Notes under the pieces: generated by a model
Databases searched by the model: none
What the model was told of the DNA's origin: nothing
The model's input: only the letters and a program-made list of their open reading frames with translations
Translations under genes and position numbers: made by a program
From: Cloacimonetes bacterium UBA3541
GTDB lineage: Bacteria > Cloacimonadota > Cloacimonadia > Cloacimonadales > Cloacimonadaceae
Direction of reading: 5' to 3'
Assembly: GCA_002376725.1 (NCBI GenBank)
Contig: DFOM01000048.1
Span: 1-43,702 of the forward strand
Length of the DNA stretch: 43,702 bases
In this document: piece by piece, positions 24,456 through 32,882 of the stretch
Position numbering within the stretch: the first letter of the stretch is position 1
How the letters are laid out: the number at the start of each line of letters is the position of its first letter

Positions 24456-25418
24456 TTAAAATTCATAGCTCAAGCTGAGCTGATTAATTAAACCTAAATC
24501 ACCATAGGAAGTAACACCATAGTCCAGACGACAATTTTTCCAATTCCATCCTGCTCCTAAGGAAAATCCAGAAAGAAAGGCTAAATTGCCACCACAATAA
24601 CCCTCTGAAGCGTTACTACGAAATCCTGCCCGTAGAGCAAGTGCGGGATTGAGCTCATATTCCAGACCGACCTTGGCTAATATATTTTCTCCCGTAACCT
24701 TATCTATTTCCAAACAGCCTAATAAAGAAGGAAGAAACTGATAGGTAATACCAGCTGCAAAAGTGAAGGGTAGCTTCTCCTTATATTTAGTAGCAGAATA
24801 GTAGGAAGTCTGAAATCCCATATTACGTAAACTGATTCCTACCTTAATATTCGGATTAGCCGGATGGTGTATCATTCCTAAATCTACCATTACTGCAGAA
24901 GCTGATTTATTATCTATCTGGTCATAAATTATCTTGAGTGTCCCACCTAAATCTACAGCATCAGTGATATATTTTGCCAGAGATACACTTCCTATTATAT
25001 CATAAGCACCAAAAGTCTCACCCGTAGATATTAAATCTCCATTCTGGTCTGCTTCTGTGCGTTCTATAGAACCCATATTCATATATTTAATAGCAAAGCC
25101 CCAGGCAGTAAATTTGTTCTTGGGCATAAGATACTGGATTTGTCCACCCTGAGTGTCTATAAAGGAATTGGTATAAGTAGTACCCAATTCATTTCCTTCT
25201 ATATTTAATAGAGCAGCAGGATTAAAATATAAACCATCAGGATTGCGTACCTGTCCAGTTAAAGATTGACCAAGAGCTATAGCACGAGCTGAATATACAT
25301 TCTTTAGATTGGCAAAACCGGTTGTGCCAGCTTCTTCATTTACTGCCCAAACAGGTATAAAACTCAAACTAAATAGTAAGAGCATTAACCATAGTTTCTT
25401 CAATGTGTTTAACCTCAT
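24456..25418 (-). CDS. PorV/PorQ-like outer-membrane beta-barrel, second copy in the window
   Basis: A 320-aa exported protein. MRLNTLKKLWLMLLLFSLSF and the following IPVWA form the signal peptide. NVYSARAIALGQSLTGQVRNPDGLYFNPAALLNIEG (about 38-73, in pieces) is the PorV/PorQ family N-terminal signature, and the protein ends in a barrel strand INQLSLSYEF. I placed the start at 25418, after AAGGA; an upstream ATG at 25445 would add nine residues before the signal peptide. Its first 50 nt overlap the end of the PTS EIIA gene in another frame. Unlike the 9045-10118 paralogue it has no acidic calcium-binding-like insert. Cargo or substrate unknown. Confidence 0.75.
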   Translation of the reverse strand: MRLNTLKKLWLMLLLFSLSFIPVWAVNEEAGTTGFANLKNVYSARAIALGQSLTGQVRNPDGLYFNPAALLNIEGNELGTTYTNSFIDTQGGQIQYLMPKNKFTAWGFAIKYMNMGSIERTEADQNGDLISTGETFGAYDIIGSVSLAKYITDAVDLGGTLKIIYDQIDNKSASAVMVDLGMIHHPANPNIKVGISLRNMGFQTSYYSATKYKEKLPFTFAAGITYQFLPSLLGCLEIDKVTGENILAKVGLEYELNPALALRAGFRSNASEGYCGGNLAFLSGFSLGAGWNWKNCRLDYGVTSYGDLGLINQLSLSYEF

Positions 25419-25842
25419 TATATAATTCCTTCTCATCTCTGGCATTGATTAAAATATTACGATTATTATCATCGCGTAAATATTCAGCTAATATACGAAG
25501 TATTTTCATATATTCTTTGTTTAAATCCTGAGGGACTGCTATCATAAAGACTAATTGCACCGGTAAATCATCTACACTCATAAAATCTAAAGGCTCGTGT
25601 ATAACACAAACTGCCATCTTTAGTGCTGTCACCGTCAAATCACGAGCATGTGGGATGGCAACGCCTTTTCCGATTCCTGTACTCATAATCTCTTCGCGTC
25701 CTTTAACCGCTGCCAAAAATCGGTCAGGTCTATTCAAACATCCACTTTCCGCTAATAAACCAACCATATAATCTAAACACTCGTTTTTAGACTCAAAACC
25801 ATTGACTATTTTTACTAATGCAGGTTCTATTAATCTGTTCAT
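25369..25842 (-). CDS. PTS EIIA component (PtsN/fructose family)
   Basis: A 157-aa phosphotransferase EIIA domain of the mannitol/fructose/nitrogen class. The phospho-acceptor site is GKGVAIPHARDLTV (about 58-71), with His65 as the likely phosphorylated residue; DLPVQLVFMIAVPQD (about 91-105) and EYMKILRILAEYLRDD (about 109-124) are the following core elements. No sugar-specific EIIB or EIIC is nearby, so a regulatory PtsN-type role or pairing with a distant system is likely. GGGGAG precedes the ATG. It is the first gene of the minus-strand run to purM. Confidence 0.88.
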   Translation of the reverse strand: MNRLIEPALVKIVNGFESKNECLDYMVGLLAESGCLNRPDRFLAAVKGREEIMSTGIGKGVAIPHARDLTVTALKMAVCVIHEPLDFMSVDDLPVQLVFMIAVPQDLNKEYMKILRILAEYLRDDNNRNILINARDEKELYNEVKHIEETMVNALTI

Positions 25843-26116
25843 TGTCTCCCCATTTACAGATTTATTACTTATTTTTTCAAACTAATATTCCGTCAATCAA
25901 TTTCTACCTATATTATAGAATGAAATATAACTCCAGTTCCAAGTATAGCAAGAGTCAATAATTAATCCAATCAGGATTTCATTGCTTTGCAGACCAAGAA
26001 ATATCTCCTCTTCTGTTATCGTATAAGGACATTGAACTTTATTATCTCATTGAATAATTAGATAAATATGGCTTCTTGGCTCTCACTTATCTCTTTCTTA
26101 GCACTTTAGATAACAA

Positions 26117-26136
26117 AGAGTCAAGGGAGAGTCAAG
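26117..26136. repeat. Short tandem GAGTCAAG repeat, copy 2
   Basis: AGAGTCAAGGGAGAGTCAAG matches the reverse complement of 126-145 at 19 of 20 positions. It is followed by AGAAAGGGGGCTAAAAA, again like the first copy, where GGCTAAAAA and GAGAAGGGGG adjoin in the other order. Confidence 0.5.
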
Positions 26137-26222
26137 AGAAAGGGGGCTAAAAAACGGAAAAAAACTATTAATAATAAAGCTATTTTTTAAGAATTTCTTT
26201 AACTCAATGATAAAGATTTTAC

Positions 26223-26250
26223 TTGAAAGAATAAGCTAAAGTAATATATT
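26223..26250 (+). promoter_or_regulatory. Candidate sigma-70-type promoter for ribH
   Basis: TTGAAA (26223-26228) and TATATT (26245-26250) are spaced by 16 bp, which puts a start site near 26257 and leaves a leader of about 35 nt before the ATG at 26293. In a region this AT-rich such matches can arise by chance. Confidence 0.4.
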
Positions 26251-26292
26251 GGTAAAAAATAAATAATTAATTTCCTCACAGGAGGTTATCTT

Positions 26293-26772
26293 ATGAAAGT
26301 TATACAGGGAGATCTGATATCCAGGGACTATCATTTTGCTCTCGTGGTCAGTCGGTTTAATGAAATAATCAGTCAAAAACTAGTTGATGGAGCTATAGAT
26401 TTTCTTCTCAGACATAATGTAAAAGAAGAGGATATTCATATCGTTTGGGTACCTGGAGCCTTTGAGATTCCTCAAGTAGCAAAAGCAGTAGCTAAGCGAA
26501 ATGATATAGATGCGGTGATATGTTTAGGTGCAGTGATTCGTGGAACTACTCCTCATTTTGAATATATAGCTTCCGAAGTCAGCAAAGGTATTGCACAACT
26601 GGCTTTAAAACAGGATAAACCTATCATCTTTGGAGTATTGACAACAGACACTCTGGAACAGGCATTGGAAAGAGCGGGAGCAAAATCCGGAAATAAAGGA
26701 TATTATGCTGCCAGTGCTGCCCTGGAAATGCTCAATCTGCTCTCGGAATTGAAAATTGGGACAGAGGCGTAA
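26293..26772 (+). CDS. ribH: 6,7-dimethyl-8-ribityllumazine synthase
   Basis: A 159-aa enzyme that condenses 5-amino-6-ribitylaminouracil with dihydroxybutanone phosphate in riboflavin synthesis; family members form 60-mers or pentamers. Motifs: VVSRFNEIISQKLVDGA (18-34), VWVPGAFEIPQVAKA (51-65), CLGAVIRGTTPHFEYIASE (77-95) with His88 as the likely catalytic base, and FGVLTTDTLEQALERAG. Length is typical. The start has a strong AGGAGG. It overlaps nusB by 17 nt, a pairing (ribH-nusB) common in many bacteria. Confidence 0.96.
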   Translation: MKVIQGDLISRDYHFALVVSRFNEIISQKLVDGAIDFLLRHNVKEEDIHIVWVPGAFEIPQVAKAVAKRNDIDAVICLGAVIRGTTPHFEYIASEVSKGIAQLALKQDKPIIFGVLTTDTLEQALERAGAKSGNKGYYAASAALEMLNLLSELKIGTEA

Positions 26773-27226
26773 AGCAAGAGAGCTAGCAGCTCAAACTCTT
26801 TATGCACTCTCTTTCCGCGAGGTTAATCCAGAATATCGTGAGTATGAGATGTTAAATAGCTATCCAGAAATCTTGAATGACTTAGCTCAGATGGAAAATC
26901 TGTTAGAATCTCCTGGTGTTATTGATTTTGCCAATGAATTGGTTATGAATTCTATCATACATCAAGAAGATATTGCTAAACAGATAGAAAAGCACAGTGA
27001 AAACTGGAGTGAAAAAACTATGGCAAAAGTGGATAGAAGTATACTTCAGCTTGCTATATATGAGCTAATGTTTACTGATACACCTGCTGCAGTCATTATT
27101 AATGAAGCTTTGGAAATAGCTAAAAAGTTTTGTGGTAGCGGAACAATTAAGTTTTTGAATGGTGTTCTGGATGCTGTAAACAAAGAATTACGAGATAGAG
27201 AAAAGATTGAAGGTGATAAAATCTAA
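26756..27226 (+). CDS. nusB: Transcription antitermination factor NusB
   Basis: A 156-aa all-helical NusB, which binds boxA RNA with NusE (ribosomal protein S10) to antiterminate rRNA operons. It opens with the family motif RRKARELAAQTLYALSF (about 4-20) and closes with KVDRSILQLAIYELMF, then PAAVIINEALEIAKKFCG and KFLNGVLDAV, which are strongly conserved. The start is a TTG at 26756 inside ribH; the next ATG would remove the RNA-binding N-terminal motif. Translational coupling to ribH is likely. Confidence 0.93.
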   Translation: MGQRRKARELAAQTLYALSFREVNPEYREYEMLNSYPEILNDLAQMENLLESPGVIDFANELVMNSIIHQEDIAKQIEKHSENWSEKTMAKVDRSILQLAIYELMFTDTPAAVIINEALEIAKKFCGSGTIKFLNGVLDAVNKELRDREKIEGDKI

Positions 27227-27231
27227 AGTTT

Positions 27232-28131
27232 ATGGATAACAATAGCAAAATTAAATGTTCCCTAGGTGTCTTCGCTTATAATGAAGCAGAGAATATTATA
27301 TCTTTGCTGGAAGCGCTGATTAATCAAAAATTGGAAAAAGTAGAAATATCAGAAATAATTGTTGTATCCAGTGGAAGCACGGATGGAACAGATGAGTTAG
27401 TTAGTAATTTTGCTGAGACCCATCCTCAGGTACATCTTATTCGGCAAGCTAAAAGAGAGGGCAAAGCCAGTGCTATCAATCTTTTTATAAATGAGGCAAA
27501 GTCCGATATTTTGGTGGTTATATCTGGAGATGTGATTCCTGCTCCAACAACTATTGAGAAATTGGTTTCTGCCTTTGAAGACCCTACTATTGGAGCAACG
27601 GGAGGTAGACCGATTCCAGTGAATGATGATCGGACTTTTATGGGATATGCTGTCCACTTACTCTGGAGACTTCACCACCGCATGGCACTTATCTCACCTA
27701 AATTAGGCGAAATGATTGCCTTCCGTAAAGTGATGGATTCTATTCCTTCAGATTCAGCTGTAGATGAAGCCAGTATTGAAGCTATAGTTCAATCACAAGG
27801 TTATAAATTAAAGTATATTCCTGAAGCTATTATTAAGAATAAAGGTCCGCTAAATCTTAAGGACTTCATTAAGCAACGAAGACGCATTCAGAACGGACAT
27901 CTCTGGCTGAAAAAGAAACAAAACTATGAAGTTTCATCTCAAGATATGGGCACGCTGTTTAAAGTGATAGCTCAAGAAATTAGAGATTATCCTTCCACTA
28001 CTCCCAAGGTTTTAGCTGTGATGGCATTAGAAGCTTTTTGTAGATTACTGGGAAGCTTTGATTTTTATGTGAAGAAGAAAAATCCCTTTGCCTGGGATAT
28101 TGCGCGTTCCACAAAAAATCTTCGTCATTAA
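27232..28131 (+). CDS. Family 2 (GT-A) glycosyltransferase
   Basis: A 299-aa GT-A glycosyltransferase. VFAYNEAENIISLLEAL (13-29) is the nucleotide-binding start, VSSGSTDGTDELV (about 45-57) the second family motif, KREGKASAINLFI (about 74-86) the third, and ISGDVIPAP (about 98-106) has a DxD-like position reduced to GD-V. KQRRRIQNGHLW (about 217-228) stands at the place of the Q-x-x-R-W motif of processive enzymes. The C-terminus lacks clear membrane helices. It sits in front of a radical SAM gene, which suggests both act on one cell-surface or lipid-linked product. Confidence 0.85.
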   Translation: MDNNSKIKCSLGVFAYNEAENIISLLEALINQKLEKVEISEIIVVSSGSTDGTDELVSNFAETHPQVHLIRQAKREGKASAINLFINEAKSDILVVISGDVIPAPTTIEKLVSAFEDPTIGATGGRPIPVNDDRTFMGYAVHLLWRLHHRMALISPKLGEMIAFRKVMDSIPSDSAVDEASIEAIVQSQGYKLKYIPEAIIKNKGPLNLKDFIKQRRRIQNGHLWLKKKQNYEVSSQDMGTLFKVIAQEIRDYPSTTPKVLAVMALEAFCRLLGSFDFYVKKKNPFAWDIARSTKNLRH

Positions 28132-28147
28132 ACTGATATTTAGTAAT

Positions 28148-29230
28148 ATGATAAAATTAATGTTTCAGATGATAGGTTGCTGGCTGATGAAGCATATTGG
28201 TTTCCCCAAAGTGCTGCCTATCAACTATACTGTTAGCTTACTCTATACCTGCAATTCCCGCTGTAGCACCTGTAATATCTGGAAAAAGAAAGCCAAAAAC
28301 TTTACCGTAGAAGAATATAAAAAGACCTTCCAGAAGATTGGTAAAGCTCCCTATTGGATAACCTTCAGCGGAGGAGAACCCTTTTTACGTAGTGATATTG
28401 TAGAAGTGGTTACTAGTATATACAAGATTTCCCGTCCTCATATAATGAATATTCCCACCAATGGTATCTTGACTAATGTTATAGTCAAAAAAGTGGAAGC
28501 CATCGCTAAAGCCTGTCCTAAAGCACAACTGGTAGTCAATATCTCTATTGATGGAGTGAAAGAACAGCACGATGCTATACGGAATGTGCCGGGAAATTAT
28601 CAGAAAGCAATAGATACTTTTAATAAGCTTAAGGCATTGAATCTTCCTAACTTGCAAATTGGTATTCATACTGTTATATCCAAGTTTAATGTGGATAATT
28701 TCCCTACTATTGCCAGTGAGCTTATGAAATTGAATCCTGATTCTTATATTACCGAGATAGCTGAAGAAAGAGTTGAATTAGATACTATAGGTTCAGATAT
28801 AACGCCTTCTCTCGTTGCTTATAAATCTTCTATTGATTATCTTATTCATCGGATTAAGAATGAGAAATATAAAGGTATGGCAAAAATCACTATGGCTTTT
28901 CGGATTGAGTATTATAATCTGGTGAAAAGAATTTTGAGAGATAAAAAGCAAATAATTCCTTGCTATTCAGGAGTTGCTTCTACCCAAATATCTCCCGATG
29001 GAGATGTGTGGACTTGCTGTATTAAAGCCAAATCTCTTGGTAATCTCAGGAAAAACGGATACAATTTTCGGGAAATCTGGTTCAGTCCAGAAGCAGAGCT
29101 GGAACGCAGGTCTATACACAAAAAGGAATGCTGGTGTCCCCTAGCTAATGCTGCTTATACCAATATGTTGATGGACCTGCCCACTCTATTCAGGGTTTTC
29201 TGGCGCAGTTTTATTAAATGGTGGAGTTGA
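28148..29230 (+). CDS. Radical SAM protein with SPASM-like C-terminus
   Basis: A 360-aa enzyme using the ATG at 28148; an in-frame TTG at 28088 would add 20 residues and overlap the glycosyltransferase gene. The iron-sulphur motif is CNSRCSTC (35-42, C-x3-C-x2-C). FSGGEPFLR (about 76-84) is the SAM-binding GGE motif. A cysteine-rich C-terminus (CYSGVASTQISPDGDVWTCC, then KKECWCPLANAAY) resembles a SPASM or twitch domain that holds extra clusters. Such proteins modify peptides, sugars or lipids; the substrate is not evident. Its stop is 1 nt before the next start. Confidence 0.85.
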   Translation: MIKLMFQMIGCWLMKHIGFPKVLPINYTVSLLYTCNSRCSTCNIWKKKAKNFTVEEYKKTFQKIGKAPYWITFSGGEPFLRSDIVEVVTSIYKISRPHIMNIPTNGILTNVIVKKVEAIAKACPKAQLVVNISIDGVKEQHDAIRNVPGNYQKAIDTFNKLKALNLPNLQIGIHTVISKFNVDNFPTIASELMKLNPDSYITEIAEERVELDTIGSDITPSLVAYKSSIDYLIHRIKNEKYKGMAKITMAFRIEYYNLVKRILRDKKQIIPCYSGVASTQISPDGDVWTCCIKAKSLGNLRKNGYNFREIWFSPEAELERRSIHKKECWCPLANAAYTNMLMDLPTLFRVFWRSFIKWWS

Positions 29231-29231
29231 T

Positions 29232-30608
29232 ATGTTAACTATACAGAGATTATTTGCTTCTTATCCCCAGAGTATGTGTGAATATCGTGCTTCCAAAGAT
29301 GGACATTATGGATGGTTTCTCTGCACTTATCACCAGGAGAATCATCTGGTGCTGGAAGAAATTCAGGCAGAAATTAAACTGGAGATATTGAATGCTAATG
29401 TGCTGGATTTAAGTAAATTGGAAATAGAACACTGGATGCAGAATTTCTTTTCTGAATTGCATTGGAAGCTTCACGGTAGATTTATCAAAACCGATTTACA
29501 AGAAAAAGGTATCTCGCTGTTATTTGCTGTCCTTTATGATTGTGACCTCTACTTCGTTCAATTTGGGAGGATATTTTGTGCTTTAACTAAAGGTAAAAAT
29601 CTTAAGACTGTGGGGAAGAGCTGGAAAAATTATTATATCCAATCTTTGGATGAGCTGAATCTTCTCGGTTGGTCAGAAAGGGATATCAAGTTCAAAACCT
29701 ATAAATGTCATATCCCTGAAAATGAACACTTTATCGCTCTACCGGGGAATATTGCTAAAGAGATTTTTGATGAAAAAACCGATGTGCAAAGTATTATTCC
29801 GCTTATTGAAACTCATAGTTCCGACTCAGGAGCAATGTGGTTAGTTCTTAAAAATACACCTCTTTTACATAAACCACCTAAAAAGAAATTAACTAGACTG
29901 GAAATAACCACCCTCCTGCTTCTTCTTGGAACAATCCTAGCTATTATTTATATGATATTTGGAAACAGGATGATTGATGTAGCTCTACATCGTACAGCTA
30001 AAGAAATAGAAACCTCCCAGATAAAAGCTAGCACAGTTATTCTGGAGAATCTGGGAAAAGTAGTAAATGCTCCAGCAAGAAGCATTGAATTACAGCCAGT
30101 TTTGAATGCTGAGCTTTCTTATGAAATAACTTCTACTCCAGCTTTTGACCAGCAGAATCTTTATCTGGTGTCTGCCAATCATCTGTATGTCTATCAACTG
30201 AAAACTCGGACCTTACTCTGGCAAAAAGCTTTAGCGGATTCCATTATTTCTATCAAATCAATGCCTTTTGGAACGGAACTGTATTTATCCAATAATAAGA
30301 TGATAGCTTTAGATGAGAAAGGCAATGTGAAATGGAGCCAGGTTCTACCGGCTAATATAGAAAGCAATCCACGACTAGATTTCATTGTTATTACTCCCAA
30401 AAGGGATAGAAGAATAGACCGTAGTATAACCGTAGTTCCCTTAGAAAGAGGTATCAGTGTGTTGGATAGTCAACAGGGTCTTATTATGAGTGAGCTTCAG
30501 CTTAAAGAGAAATTGCTTTATTTATCTGATTATGATGATTATAATAACTGTTTCTATGCCATCGTGGGAAATAAATTAATATGTATTAAATTAAATGTTG
30601 TAAATTGA
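29232..30608 (+). CDS. Membrane protein with degenerate PP2C-like cytoplasmic and propeller-like outer domains
   Basis: A 458-aa protein. The N-terminal half (1-210) weakly resembles a PP2C (PPM) phosphatase: GISLLFAVLYDCDLYFVQFG (93-112) matches the central strand pair, but the usual GDSR is replaced by GRIF and the later DG by PG (residues 171-172), so metal-binding Asp residues appear lost. A single transmembrane helix lies at about 224-243 (EITTLLLLLGTILAIIYMIF). The C-terminal half (260-458) has PQQ-propeller-like strands such as STPAFDQQNLYLVSANHLYV and KMIALDEKGNVKWSQ. It could be a sensor or scaffold. Function unproven. It overlaps the next gene by 1 nt. Confidence 0.6.
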   Translation: MLTIQRLFASYPQSMCEYRASKDGHYGWFLCTYHQENHLVLEEIQAEIKLEILNANVLDLSKLEIEHWMQNFFSELHWKLHGRFIKTDLQEKGISLLFAVLYDCDLYFVQFGRIFCALTKGKNLKTVGKSWKNYYIQSLDELNLLGWSERDIKFKTYKCHIPENEHFIALPGNIAKEIFDEKTDVQSIIPLIETHSSDSGAMWLVLKNTPLLHKPPKKKLTRLEITTLLLLLGTILAIIYMIFGNRMIDVALHRTAKEIETSQIKASTVILENLGKVVNAPARSIELQPVLNAELSYEITSTPAFDQQNLYLVSANHLYVYQLKTRTLLWQKALADSIISIKSMPFGTELYLSNNKMIALDEKGNVKWSQVLPANIESNPRLDFIVITPKRDRRIDRSITVVPLERGISVLDSQQGLIMSELQLKEKLLYLSDYDDYNNCFYAIVGNKLICIKLNVVN

Positions 30609-31279
30609 TGAAAAAATATATCCTTATTCTATATCTACTCTGCCTTTTTACCCTTTTATCTGCGATCGTAGGCAATATTACTCAGGTAGGTTTTGCTCGT
30701 TTGCAGTATGATGGAGGTGGTGATTGGTATAATGACCCAGAAGTCTTGCCTAATCTTGCCAGATATGTAAATTCTGTGTTATATACGAATTATCCTCTAG
30801 ATCAAAGCGTAGTCAAAGCCAGTGATCCCAAATTATTTGATTTTCCCTTTGTTTATATGACTGGACATGGAAATATTCGTTTGACCGATCAGGAAGTTCA
30901 GAACCTTAGAAATTGGATGCTGAGAGGTGGTTTCCTTTATGCTGACGATGATTATGGAATGGATACTGCTTTTAGAAGAGAAATTAAGAAAGTTTTCCCA
31001 GAATATGACCTGATTGAACTTGATGGGAGATTTCCACTTTTTACCTGTTTTTATGACTTCAGCATCGGTTTGCCCAAGATTCATGAGCACGATGGTAAAC
31101 CACCTCAAGCTTTTGGCATCTTTGATGATTCCGGAAGATTGATGTGTTTATATACCTACGAAACTAATATCAGCGATGGCTGGGCTGATCCATATACTCA
31201 TAATGACCCAGAAGAAGTGCGGGAAACAGCTTTAAAATTTGGCTGTAATATAATCTATTACCTTTTCTGTAGAGCTTGA
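30608..31279 (+). CDS. Exported DUF4159 protein
   Basis: A 223-aa protein with signal peptide MKKYILILYLLCLFTLLSA. The mature part carries the DUF4159 pattern: FARLQYDGGGDWYNDPEVLPNL (in pieces, about 29-50), FPFVYMTGHGNIRLTDQEVQNLR (about 74-96), GGFLYADDDYG (about 102-112) and EYDLIELDGRFPLFTCFYDF. The fold resembles the glutamine-amidotransferase-like/ThuA-type flavodoxin fold; no catalytic role is established for the family. I start at the ATG overlapping the preceding stop (TGATG) rather than the TTG 3 nt earlier. It stops 1 nt before the phosphoesterase gene. Confidence 0.8.
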   Translation: MKKYILILYLLCLFTLLSAIVGNITQVGFARLQYDGGGDWYNDPEVLPNLARYVNSVLYTNYPLDQSVVKASDPKLFDFPFVYMTGHGNIRLTDQEVQNLRNWMLRGGFLYADDDYGMDTAFRREIKKVFPEYDLIELDGRFPLFTCFYDFSIGLPKIHEHDGKPPQAFGIFDDSGRLMCLYTYETNISDGWADPYTHNDPEEVRETALKFGCNIIYYLFCRA

Positions 31280-31280
31280 T

Positions 31281-32003
31281 ATGCGCATCTGTGTTATCTC
31301 TGATATGCACTATCCCTATCAAATTATTGATGAAAGAGATAAAGAAAATGCGGATAAAGTGCTTTCATTTTTAACTGAAGCAAAAGGCAAGTATGATTTG
31401 ATAGTTCTTAATGGGGATATTTTTGACTTCTGGTTTGATTGGAAATATACTATCATTAAACAATACTTTCCCCCTTTACATCGCCTGGCTGATATTCAAG
31501 ATCAAGGCTGTAAATTAGTAATGATTAGTGGTAATCACGATTTTTGGTTTAACGATTTTTTCCAGAAATATATTAACATACCAATATATGACAAAAGTTA
31601 TAGCCTAATAGCAGATGGAAAGAAAATGCTTTTCACTCACGGGGACTTACATCCAGAATTTGATTTTCGTTATAAAGTATTTCGTCAATTAATTAGATAT
31701 AGCGGAATAAAGAAATTATTTGCTTGGGTTCATCCGGATCTTTCTCTGACTATAACAGCAAGATTGACTCGTTCCAGCAGAATGAAAAGTTTTATGCAAC
31801 CTAAAAAAAGTGCTGGTTTGAAAAAATATGCCAAGCATATTATTAATAAAGAAAAATATGATTATGTGTGTATGGGACACAGTCATCAGCCTGAAATTAT
31901 GAACCTAGGAAGTGGTAAATACATAAATACAGGCGATTGGACTCGTCATCATACCTATGCAGAAATCATAGATGGTAATGTTGAAATAATACATTATAAA
32001 TAA
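31281..32003 (+). CDS. LpxH-like metallophosphoesterase (UDP-2,3-diacylglucosamine hydrolase type)
   Basis: A 240-aa calcineurin-like phosphoesterase with all metal-site motifs: SDMH (7-10), LNGDIFDFWFDW (about 42-53), ISGNHDFW (about 80-87), THGDLH (about 118-123) and GHSHQ (about 200-204). The FDFWF and GNHDFW context, plus ARLTRSSRMK in the cap region, favour LpxH, which removes UMP from UDP-diacylglucosamine to give lipid X in lipid A synthesis. Other UDP-sugar or phosphoester substrates are possible. It acts at the inner face of the inner membrane. It directly follows the DUF4159 gene and precedes the cyclophilin gene by 14 bp. Confidence 0.8.
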   Translation: MRICVISDMHYPYQIIDERDKENADKVLSFLTEAKGKYDLIVLNGDIFDFWFDWKYTIIKQYFPPLHRLADIQDQGCKLVMISGNHDFWFNDFFQKYINIPIYDKSYSLIADGKKMLFTHGDLHPEFDFRYKVFRQLIRYSGIKKLFAWVHPDLSLTITARLTRSSRMKSFMQPKKSAGLKKYAKHIINKEKYDYVCMGHSHQPEIMNLGSGKYINTGDWTRHHTYAEIIDGNVEIIHYK

Positions 32004-32017
32004 AGGAGTATAGAAAA

Positions 32018-32872
32018 ATGAAACAATTTCCTCATATCATTGCAACAGTTATGTTGGTTATAACTGTCGGGTTTCTTATGGTTAATTGTCATGCCAACAA
32101 TACTGAAACCTCAAACCCTGATGAAACTAAGGGTCAAAAGGACCTTACGACTAAAAAAATTACAGCCATCATTGAAACCAATTATGGCAATATTGAATTG
32201 GAACTTTGGCCAGAGATGGCACCTAAAACGGTGGATAATTTTATTAAATTGAGCAAGGAAGGATTTTATGATGGAACTTATTTTCATCGGGTAATTCCAG
32301 ACTTTATGATTCAGGGTGGTGACCCTAATACTAAAGATAAGGACCGTGCTAATGATGGTCAAGGCGGTCCTGGCTATCAATTTGAAGATGAATGTTATAT
32401 GATAGGAGAAGAAATTAAAGGAACCATAAATGATGAAGACGCAGCTATGCAGGTCTGGACTCAATTGATTGTTCCTTATTTGGAAGGAGAAGAAAATCCT
32501 AATCAAGAGCTACTGAATATAGCACAAGAGGTAATAGAAAAGCAAAGTCCAGAAGCTATGTATGGTAAAACCATAGAATGGTTTCAAGAAGTGACTGGCA
32601 CCAACACTCCGGTGCATAAACAGATATTGAAGTCCCCTGTTCTCTATTCTTATATCTGTATGGCAAATGCAGGACCTAACACCAATGGTTCTCAGTTTTT
32701 TATTGTGACTAAGAAAGAAGGTGCTTCCTGGTTAAATGGAAGGCATACTGTCTTTGGGAAAGTAGCCAAGGGTATGGATGTTGTTCATACGATTGAAAAA
32801 CTTCCCCGAGATAAAAATGATAATCCTTTAGAAGATAATCAAGCTTTTATCAATCGGGTGATAATTCCTTAA
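32018..32872 (+). CDS. Exported cyclophilin-type peptidyl-prolyl isomerase with a large insert
   Basis: A 284-aa protein. Residues 1-24 form a signal, and LMVNC may be a lipobox, though Asn before Cys is unusual. The cyclophilin domain spans about 50-284: FHRVIPDFMIQGGDP (89-103) is the active-site strand with Arg91, and MANAGPNTNGSQFFI (215-229) holds the Gln-Phe pair. Between them an insert of about 80 residues (roughly 128-208), acidic and helical, separates FEDE from the SYICMANAG strand, where normal bacterial cyclophilins have a short loop. It would fold periplasmic or envelope proteins. AAAGGAG precedes the ATG. Confidence 0.88.
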   Translation: MKQFPHIIATVMLVITVGFLMVNCHANNTETSNPDETKGQKDLTTKKITAIIETNYGNIELELWPEMAPKTVDNFIKLSKEGFYDGTYFHRVIPDFMIQGGDPNTKDKDRANDGQGGPGYQFEDECYMIGEEIKGTINDEDAAMQVWTQLIVPYLEGEENPNQELLNIAQEVIEKQSPEAMYGKTIEWFQEVTGTNTPVHKQILKSPVLYSYICMANAGPNTNGSQFFIVTKKEGASWLNGRHTVFGKVAKGMDVVHTIEKLPRDKNDNPLEDNQAFINRVIIP

Positions 32873-32882
32873 AAATAAAGTT

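Larger units (their letters stand above)
25843..26292. other. Divergent intergenic region with repeat and probable promoter
   Basis: This 450-bp AT-rich region lies between the divergent PTS EIIA and ribH genes and should hold promoters for both. It contains the short GAGTCAAG repeat at 26117-26136 and a plausible plus-strand promoter at 26223-26250. I find no supported ORF, and the conserved core of an FMN riboswitch is absent although ribH follows. Confidence 0.55.

Noticed and set aside
25843..26292. FMN riboswitch before ribH
   Set aside because: The conserved FMN-element segments are not found in the 450-bp leader region.
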